Source: an uncultured Oscillospiraceae bacterium (lineage in GTDB: Bacteria > Bacillota_A > Clostridia > Oscillospirales > Oscillospiraceae). Taken from it: 6,374 bases of DNA. The notes beneath the pieces are model-generated. The model ran no database searches. It saw nothing but the letters and a program-made list of their open reading frames with translations, and was not told the origin of the DNA. Positions 1-4,746 of the stretch are shown piece by piece; positions within the stretch are counted from its first letter, which is position 1, and every line of letters starts with the position of its first letter. The stretch lies in NCBI GenBank assembly GCA_900770015.1, contig CAAGIU010000036.1, forward strand, positions 1 through 6,374, written 5' to 3'. The position numbers and the translations under genes are program-made.

Positions 1-3
1 CCC

Positions 4-90
4 TCTCAGTCAGCCTGTTCGGCTGACAGCTCTCCCAAAGGGAGAGCCAAGGGCGCTGTAAGCGCCAGTGCGACAAATTACAATTTGCTG
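4..90 (+). repeat. Intergenic multi-hairpin repeat element, left copy
   Basis: Four perfect hairpins follow one another: GTCAGCC/GGCTGAC (9-15 with 21-27), GCTCTCCC/GGGAGAGC (29-36 with 40-47, AAA loop), GGCGCT/AGCGCC (52-57 with 61-66, GTA loop) and CAAATT/AATTTG (74-79 with 82-87, AC between). The 17-mer CAAATTACAATTTGCTG (74-90) recurs inverted at 6312-6328, and the CTCCC-type hairpin also has a counterpart there. This is seen directly. I infer a dispersed, REP- or MITE-like intergenic element of the kind common in gut Oscillospiraceae genomes. No coding potential is evident. It may be truncated by the window edge. Confidence 0.75.
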
Positions 91-113
91 CGTTAACCCG
101 ATAAGCACATAAT
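85..113 (+). promoter_or_regulatory. Weak candidate promoter for the MATE gene
   Basis: TTGCTG (85-90) and CATAAT (108-113) are separated by 17 nt. The -10 matches the sigma-A consensus at 5 of 6 bases and the -35 at 3 of 6. The -35 would be supplied by the conserved end of the flanking repeat. It would leave a leader of about 105 nt before the MATE start. It is the best candidate I found by eye in 91-226; transcription could also enter from upstream of the window. Confidence 0.3.
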
Positions 114-140
114 CAAATATTAAAGCTCCCGATTTCCTTT

Positions 141-175
141 CTCTCAACTCCTCACTCTTCAATCTCCACTCTCTC
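141..175. repeat. Degenerate 7-nt tandem repeat in a G-free pyrimidine tract
   Basis: Read in sevens, the tract gives CTCTCAA, CTCCTCA, CTCTTCA, ATCTCCA, CTCTCTC. The consensus is near CTCYTCA, or TGARGAG on the other strand. It lies within 132-184, which contains no G on the + strand. Copies are imperfect, so this is a degenerate simple repeat and not a fresh expansion. In a transcribed leader it would be unstructured and pyrimidine-rich. I know of no assigned function. Confidence 0.5.
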
Positions 176-182
176 CCACACA

Positions 183-204
183 CTGTCGTTTTTCGAAAAA
201 ACAG
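183..204. other. AT palindrome just upstream of the MATE ribosome binding site
   Basis: TTTTTCGAAAAA (189-200) is a perfect 12-bp palindrome. It is flanked by CTGT (183-186) and ACAG (201-204), which can pair outside a 2-nt bulge. The structure ends 10 nt before the GAGG ribosome binding site at 215-218. It could be a regulator site (a MarR/TetR-style palindrome is one possibility) or a weak RNA hairpin. It does not look like a normal terminator because the stem has only one GC step at its tip. Confidence 0.35.
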
Positions 205-226
205 ATAAAACAGCGAGGCACAAACC

Positions 227-1561
227 ATGCAGGACATGACAAAGGGCAGCATCACCCGCCATCTCATTCAGTACGCCATCCCCATGATTCTGGGAAACAT
301 TCTCCAATTGACTTACAACGCGGTGGACTCCATCATCATCAGTAAATTCCTGGGTGAAAACGCCCTGGCCGCCGTCAGCACCTCCGACCCCATCATCACC
401 ATTCTGGTGCTGGGTGCCTCCGGAGTCAGCCTGGGAACTTCCGTGATGATCTCCAAATTCAAGGGTGCCGGAGAGGATGATCAGGTGAAGCGGGAATTTG
501 CCACCACGCTGATTTTCGGCCTGTTCTTCTCCCTGGCGGTGTTCGCCCTGGGGGCGGCGCTGGCCGGACAGATGCTGCTGTGGATCAACACCCCCGGGTC
601 GGCCTTCGCCCAGGCGAAGCTGTACCTGCGGATCTACCTCATCGGCTTTCTGTTCACCTTTCAATATAATGTGCTGGCTTCCTCCCTGCGGGGTCTGGGG
701 GATTCCAAAACCCCGGTTTTCTTCCTCAGCCTGTCGTGTGGGATGAACATTGTTCTGGATATTTTGCTGGTGGCAGTGATCCCCCTGGGGGTTGCCGGTG
801 CGGCCATTGCCACGGTGATCTCCCAGGCGGCCGCCGCATTGGGCTGCCTGCACCACACCATGCACAAAACGCCCCAGCTGCAGCTGAAGCGTGGGGAGTG
901 GAAGGTGGACCGGACGCTTCTGAAGCAGACGCTGAAAATCGGCTCCCTCACCGCCCTCCAGCAGGCCGCTCAGCCCATCGGAAAGGTCTGCATCCAGGGT
1001 GTCATCAACGCCCAGGGCATCGTGGCCATCGACGCCTTCAACGCAGGCTGCAAAATCGAGGATTTTGCCCGGATTCCCACCCAGTCCATCGGCAATGGCA
1101 TCATGACCTGCACCGCCCAGAACCGGGGCGCGAAGCAGGAGCAGCGGATGTATCAGAGCTTTTACAAGGGGCTGCTTCTGGCCGCTGTCTACTTCCCCAT
1201 CATCTTCCTCATCACCCAGCTGATCAAGACACCGGCCATCCGGCTGCTGACCCCCGACGGAGCGGAGGAAATCGTGGCAGCAGGCATCTCCTACCTGAGC
1301 GTCAAATCCTTTTTCTTCCTGATGCCCGGCCTGACCAACGCCATCCAGGGCCATTTCCGGGGTCTGGGCATGATGAAAATGGTGCTCTTCGGGACCATTC
1401 TGCAGACCGGGGTGCGCACCCTCTGTGTCTTCCTGTGGGTGCCGCGGTACGGCATCAACGGCGAGGCCTGGGCCTGCTTCACCGGCTGGCTGTGCATGGT
1501 AATCGTCCAGTACGGGCTGTACTTCCACTGGCGCAGGACCGGAAAGCTCCCCAAATCGTAA
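227..1561 (+). CDS. MATE family efflux transporter
   Basis: This 444-residue integral membrane protein belongs to the MATE (multidrug and toxin extrusion) family, which exports cationic drugs or other small molecules in exchange for Na+ or H+. The length fits the usual 440-460 residues and twelve membrane helices. Family patterns visible are IPMILGNILQLTYNAVDSIII (about 18-38), RGLGDSKTPVFF (155-166), NIVLDILLV (174-182), GVAGAAIATVISQ (188-200), and in the second half GHFRGLGMMKMVLFG (375-389) and GINGEAWACF (409-418). The two halves show the typical internal pseudo-repeat. The start has GAGG (215-218) eight bases upstream; a second ATG at 236 has no better site. The transport substrate cannot be read from the sequence. 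A GNAT gene follows in the same direction after 57 nt and may be co-transcribed. Family call is firm, substrate unknown. Confidence 0.93.
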   Translation: MQDMTKGSITRHLIQYAIPMILGNILQLTYNAVDSIIISKFLGENALAAVSTSDPIITILVLGASGVSLGTSVMISKFKGAGEDDQVKREFATTLIFGLFFSLAVFALGAALAGQMLLWINTPGSAFAQAKLYLRIYLIGFLFTFQYNVLASSLRGLGDSKTPVFFLSLSCGMNIVLDILLVAVIPLGVAGAAIATVISQAAAALGCLHHTMHKTPQLQLKRGEWKVDRTLLKQTLKIGSLTALQQAAQPIGKVCIQGVINAQGIVAIDAFNAGCKIEDFARIPTQSIGNGIMTCTAQNRGAKQEQRMYQSFYKGLLLAAVYFPIIFLITQLIKTPAIRLLTPDGAEEIVAAGISYLSVKSFFFLMPGLTNAIQGHFRGLGMMKMVLFGTILQTGVRTLCVFLWVPRYGINGEAWACFTGWLCMVIVQYGLYFHWRRTGKLPKS

Positions 1562-1579
1562 CGTACACTCACAAACATA

Positions 1580-1602
1580 CCCCTCCCGGAATCCGGCAGG
1601 GG
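1580..1602 (+). other. Hairpin in the MATE-GNAT gap, immediately before the GNAT ribosome binding site
   Basis: CCCCT (1580-1584) pairs with AGGGG (1598-1602) and CCGG (1586-1589) with CCGG (1593-1596), with one C-C mismatch and an AAT loop. No T-run follows, so it is not a convincing intrinsic terminator. It ends six bases before the AGGAGG at 1609-1614, so it could stabilise the upstream message or affect access to that site. Confidence 0.45.
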
Positions 1603-1618
1603 CGAAGCAGGAGGCTTT

Positions 1619-2185
1619 ATGCTTTATTTGGAAACGGACCGCTTGATCCTGCGCGACTATACCGCCGGGGATTTTGATGCCTATTACCGGCTGAAATCAG
1701 ACAATACCGTCATGTATTATCTTCCGGATCTGAAGCTTCACTCCCCGGAGGAAGCACGGGCAGATTTTGAAGCCGTGCTTGCAGACAGCCGGGGGGACAA
1801 CCGCCAATTCTACTTTTTTCACATGGAGACAAAGGACACCCACCGGCAGGTGGGCAGCATCGGCTACACCGTAACCGCCGCCACCCCGGTGGGGAAGCTG
1901 GTTCACCTGGGTTATTTTACCTACCCCTGCTTCTGGGGGCAGGGACTTACCACCGAGGCCCTGGGCCGGGTGCTGGAATTTGCCTTCACCGAAGACAATG
2001 TCCACCGGATCACCACCGGCTGCCTGGCAGAAAACATCGGCTCCCAGCGGGTGATGATCAAATCCGGCCTCATCCGCGAGGCGGAGCATATCGACTTTGA
2101 ATGGCATGACGGGAAGCTGAAAACCAGACTGGAATACTGTCTGCTGAAACCGGAATGGGAGAATGCCCGCCGGCAGTCAACGTGA
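1619..2185 (+). CDS. GNAT family N-acetyltransferase, RimJ/RimL-type
   Basis: This 188-residue soluble protein has the Acetyltransf_3 (RimJ/RimL) arrangement of the GNAT superfamily, which transfers acetyl from acetyl-CoA to an amine. The N-terminus ETDRLILRDYTAGDFD (5-20) is the classic RimJ/RimL beginning. The acetyl-CoA pyrophosphate loop is seen as FWGQGLTTEAL (105-115), matching Q/R-x-x-G-x-G/A-like usage, and the C-terminal signature as ENIGSQRVMIKSGL (138-151). The length is typical for a single-domain member. AGGAGG at 1609-1614, four bases before the ATG, supports the start. It follows the MATE gene on the same strand and ends 7 nt before the convergent AraC-type gene. Family members acetylate ribosomal protein N-termini, small amines or antibiotics; the substrate here is not predictable. 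Confidence 0.9.
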   Translation: MLYLETDRLILRDYTAGDFDAYYRLKSDNTVMYYLPDLKLHSPEEARADFEAVLADSRGDNRQFYFFHMETKDTHRQVGSIGYTVTAATPVGKLVHLGYFTYPCFWGQGLTTEALGRVLEFAFTEDNVHRITTGCLAENIGSQRVMIKSGLIREAEHIDFEWHDGKLKTRLEYCLLKPEWENARRQST

Positions 2186-2192
2186 AGCTCCA

Positions 2193-3056
2193 TCAGCGAA
2201 CCGAATCCGCGTACTGCCTGGGGGCAACACCGTATTCCCCCACAAAGGCCCGGTAGAATCCGGCGTAATCGGCAAAGCCGCACAGGCCGCTCACCGTACT
2301 GGGGTGCTCTCCCCCCGCCAGCAGCTGCCGCGCGATCTGCAGCCGCTTCTTCTGAATGTACTTATAGACGCCGGTGCCCATGTGCTTCTGGAATTCGTGG
2401 CTTAAGTGGTATTTGCTGACATAGAACCGCTCCGCCAGCCCCTCCAGCGTCAGCCGCTCCCGGTAGTGCTGGTTGACATACTCCACCAGCTCGGACACCA
2501 GCCGGCTGGAGTGGACAAGCACCTCCGGCTCCCGGGCATGCTGATCCGCCATCCGGTTGATCTGCACCAGCAGCGCCGTCACCAGGGCATTGCGCAGGAT
2601 GTCCCCGCCGAACCCGGCGCCGTCCGCCTCCTGGAACAGCGCCTCCATCAGACTGCATACCTGCTGCCGCTGCTCCCGGGTCAGCCGGAGCAGATTGGTA
2701 TACCCCGGCCGCATGGGGTCCAGATGCCGCTCCAGGTCGGTGCCCTCCGACGACAGCCTGCGCACGGCAGTCCGGTCAATCCACAGGACATACCGCTCAT
2801 ATGGCTCCATGCCCGGGGTGATGGACACCTGATGCAGCTCCTGGGGGCTGATGAGCAGCAGATCCCCCGGCAGCACCCGGCAGAGCCTGCCCTCGATGAC
2901 ATAGGTCACGTCTCCCGACACCAGATAGTAGATCTCATAGAAGTCGTGGTGGTGCAACTCCACATCCTTCAGATAGGTATCCTGCTTGTGCTGGATCTCA
3001 AAATCCGACGCCAGCATCTCCTGCCGTGGATCATAATTGGGAAGCTTCCCGGCCAT
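2193..3056 (-). CDS. AraC family transcriptional regulator with N-terminal cupin-like domain
   Basis: This 287-residue DNA-binding regulator is of normal AraC-family length. The N-terminal cupin-like sensing domain shows HHHDFYEIYYLVSG (35-48) and PGDLLLISPQELHQ (63-76). The C-terminal DNA-binding domain carries two helix-turn-helix motifs: LTLEGLAERFYVSKYHLSHE (202-221), then VSGLCGFADYAGFYRAFVGE (255-274) followed by GVAPRQY (276-282), matching the family signature. I chose the start at 3056 because GGGGGA (3067-3062) lies five bases upstream and because in-frame ATGs farther out (3101, 3113, 3128) fall inside a good promoter for this gene. It is divergent from uxaBA across 181 nt, so it is probably their regulator, sensing a hexuronate or derivative; that role is inferred. 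Low-GC third positions are rare here as in its neighbours. Confidence 0.92.
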   Translation of the reverse strand: MAGKLPNYDPRQEMLASDFEIQHKQDTYLKDVELHHHDFYEIYYLVSGDVTYVIEGRLCRVLPGDLLLISPQELHQVSITPGMEPYERYVLWIDRTAVRRLSSEGTDLERHLDPMRPGYTNLLRLTREQRQQVCSLMEALFQEADGAGFGGDILRNALVTALLVQINRMADQHAREPEVLVHSSRLVSELVEYVNQHYRERLTLEGLAERFYVSKYHLSHEFQKHMGTGVYKYIQKKRLQIARQLLAGGEHPSTVSGLCGFADYAGFYRAFVGEYGVAPRQYADSVR

Positions 3057-3099
3057 CAAAATCCCCCGCTTTCCGGCTGAAACCCGTTTCCTTTTGTCC

Positions 3100-3128
3100 A
3101 TTGTAGCATACATTTCCCGCATTCGCAA
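3100..3128 (-). promoter_or_regulatory. Promoter of the AraC-type regulator
   Basis: On the minus strand TTGCGA (3128-3123) and TACAAT (3105-3100) are separated by exactly 17 nt. TG sits one base before the -10, giving an extended -10. Transcription would begin near 3094, leaving a leader of about 37 nt with GGGGGA before the ATG at 3056. The -35 coincides with box 1 of the repeated operator candidate, which suggests autoregulation. Confidence 0.65.
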
Positions 3129-3177
3129 GAATCACAATGTATTATCGCAATTTATACTATTTCGCAGGAGATAGATT
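3121..3177 (+). promoter_or_regulatory. Three direct-repeat boxes, candidate AraC-type operator
   Basis: Three 18-nt boxes align in the same direction: 3121-3138 ATTCGCAAGAATCACAAT, 3143-3160 TATCGCAATTTATACTAT, 3160-3177 TTTCGCAGGAGATAGATT. All contain TCGCA at the same offset, and the shared pattern is roughly WWTCGCAR with a weaker A/T-rich second half. Core spacings are 22 and 17 nt, about two and one and a half helical turns. AraC-family proteins typically bind asymmetric direct repeats of about 17-18 bp, each half recognised by two helix-turn-helix motifs. Box 1 covers the regulator's -35; box 3 covers the uxaB -35 position. An inverted ATTGCG lies at 3175-3180. Binding by the neighbouring regulator is inferred. 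Confidence 0.5.
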
Positions 3178-3188
3178 GCGTTTATAAT
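3160..3188 (+). promoter_or_regulatory. Promoter of uxaBA with perfect -10 and degenerate -35
   Basis: TATAAT (3183-3188) is a perfect sigma-A -10. At the standard 17-nt spacing the -35 position reads TTTCGC (3160-3165), matching TTGACA only at the first two bases. Such a promoter usually needs an activator, and box 3 of the repeated operator candidate overlaps this -35 position. Transcription would start near 3195, giving a leader of about 43 nt. Confidence 0.6.
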
Positions 3189-3237
3189 ACGATTATCAAA
3201 CAAGAAACACCATAAAATTTTACTGGAGGAATCACAC

Positions 3238-4731
3238 ATGGAAAAGCTCAACTATGCAGTTCTGAAGGCATCCGGCTACGACGGATTCATCCTGGAAAAA
3301 GCACCCGAGAAGGTGCTGCAGTTCGGCGAAGGCAACTTCCTGCGGGCATTCGTTGACTACTGGTTCGACGTGTCCAACGAGAAGGCCGGCTGGAACGGCA
3401 AGTGCGTTCTGGTGCAGCCCATCGCCCCCGGTCTGGCTGACCTGATCAACGAGCAGGAGGGTCTTTACACCCTGTACCTGCGCGGCACCGAGAACGGCGA
3501 AAAGGTGGACCGCAAGCGCGTGATCTCCTCCGTCTCCCGCTGCCTGAACCCCTACCGCAAGGCCGATTTCGACGCCATGATGGAAGTCGCCGTCTCCGAC
3601 GATCTGGAGTACGTGGTCTCCAACACCACCGAGGCCGGCATCGTCTACGATCCTGCCTGCGCCCTCACCGATGAACCCTGCTCCTCCTTCCCCGGCAAGC
3701 TGACCCAGGTGCTCTACAAGCGCTGGCAGGCCGGCAAGAGCGGTCTTGTGATCCTCTCCTGCGAGCTCATCGACAACAACGGCAAGGAGCTGCTGAGGTG
3801 CGTCAACCAGTACATTGACCAGTGGGGTCTGGAGGCTGAATTCCGCGCCTACATCAACGAGCAGTGCACCTTCTGCTCCACCCTGGTGGACCGCATCGTT
3901 CCCGGCCGCATCCGCGATGCCGCCGAGGTTGCCCGTCTGGACGAGGCCAACGGCTACACCGATCCCCTGACCGACGTGGGCGAGGTCTTCGGCGTGTGGA
4001 ACATCGAAGGCCCCGCATGGCTGGAGGACAAGCTGCCCTTCAAGGCCGCCGGTGTCAACTGCATCGTGGTGCCCGATGTCACCCCCTACAAGAAGCGCAA
4101 GGTTCGCATTCTCAACGGCGCCCACACCGGCTTCGTCCCCGGCGCCTACCTGGGCGGTCTGGACATCGTCCGCGACTGCATGCACAACGACGCCATCCGC
4201 GGCTTCATGAACAAGATGCTCTATGACGAAGTCATCCCCACCCTGCCCCTGGACAAGGACGACCTGATGAACTTCGCCGCCGCCGTGCAGGACCGGTTCA
4301 ACAACCCCTTCGTCAACCATGAGCTGATGAGCATCACCCTGAACTCCACCTCCAAGTGGCGCGCCAGAAACATGCCCAGCTTCCTGGAGTACATCGACAT
4401 GAAGCACGAGCTGCCCAAGTGCCTGACCATGAGCTTCGCCGCCTACATTGCCTTCTTCTCCAACGACATTCAGGAGCTGAACGACAAGGGTCTGGTCTGC
4501 CGCCGTCCTCTGGGCAACACCTACACCTGCTCCGATGACCGCTGGGTCCTGGAATTCTACTATGCCCACAAGGATGACTCTGTGGAGGAGCTGGTTCACG
4601 CCGTCATGACCAATGAGCAGATGTGGGGTCAGGATCTCACCGCCATCGACGGCTTCGAGGCCGCCACCGTGGCAAACCTGAAGCTGATTCGCTCCGAAGG
4701 CTCCATCGCCGCATTTGCTTCCTGCCTGTAA
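3238..4731 (+). CDS. uxaB: Tagaturonate reductase (altronate oxidoreductase)
   Basis: This enzyme uses NADH to reduce D-tagaturonate to D-altronate (EC 1.1.1.58) in the cytoplasm, the second step of galacturonate catabolism. The 497 residues compare with about 483 in E. coli UxaB. It is a mannitol dehydrogenase-family protein: the N-terminal nucleotide-binding part opens with LQFGEGNFLRAFVDYWFD (27-44) and includes VVSNTTEAGI (126-135). TFCSTLVDRIVPGR (211-224) links to the catalytic domain. The catalytic pattern K-x4-N-x2-H is present as K288, N293 and H296 in KVRILNGAHTGF. The start is fixed by GGAGGA (3225-3230) seven bases upstream. It is followed by uxaA after 15 nt, which supports UxaB over the related fructuronate reductase UxuB. 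Codon use is strongly biased, with no TTA, CTA or TCA codon, consistent with high expression. Confidence 0.93.
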   Translation: MEKLNYAVLKASGYDGFILEKAPEKVLQFGEGNFLRAFVDYWFDVSNEKAGWNGKCVLVQPIAPGLADLINEQEGLYTLYLRGTENGEKVDRKRVISSVSRCLNPYRKADFDAMMEVAVSDDLEYVVSNTTEAGIVYDPACALTDEPCSSFPGKLTQVLYKRWQAGKSGLVILSCELIDNNGKELLRCVNQYIDQWGLEAEFRAYINEQCTFCSTLVDRIVPGRIRDAAEVARLDEANGYTDPLTDVGEVFGVWNIEGPAWLEDKLPFKAAGVNCIVVPDVTPYKKRKVRILNGAHTGFVPGAYLGGLDIVRDCMHNDAIRGFMNKMLYDEVIPTLPLDKDDLMNFAAAVQDRFNNPFVNHELMSITLNSTSKWRARNMPSFLEYIDMKHELPKCLTMSFAAYIAFFSNDIQELNDKGLVCRRPLGNTYTCSDDRWVLEFYYAHKDDSVEELVHAVMTNEQMWGQDLTAIDGFEAATVANLKLIRSEGSIAAFASCL

Positions 4732-4746
4732 GGATCGGAGGATCTC

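Noticed and set aside
4..90. The repeated hairpins of the left edge as a CRISPR array or tRNA gene
   Set aside because: There are no regularly spaced direct repeats with unique spacers, and no cloverleaf with conserved T-loop or acceptor sequence.
10..267. An 85-codon minus-strand frame across the left repeat and MATE leader
   Set aside because: It runs through hairpin repeats and the heptad tract, overlaps the MATE start, and shows no family features.
152..1528. A 458-codon minus-strand open frame opposite the MATE gene
   Set aside because: Same in-phase shadow effect; the translation is G/Q/H/D-rich with no membrane or domain pattern, while the sense protein is a clear MATE transporter.
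1580..1602. The hairpin between MATE and GNAT as a transcription terminator
   Set aside because: No T-run follows the stem; the next bases are GCGAAG leading into the ribosome binding site.
2406..3080. A 224-codon + strand open frame opposite the AraC-type gene
   Set aside because: It is a shadow of a strongly supported regulator gene, has no ribosome binding site that I can see, and its composition (H, P, Q, L rich) is typical of antisense translation.
3183..3197. Possible CcpA cre site around ATAATACGATTAT at the uxaB promoter
   Set aside because: The sequence is symmetrical around ACG, but lacks the TG start and CA end expected of a cre consensus; it is more simply an AT-rich -10 region.
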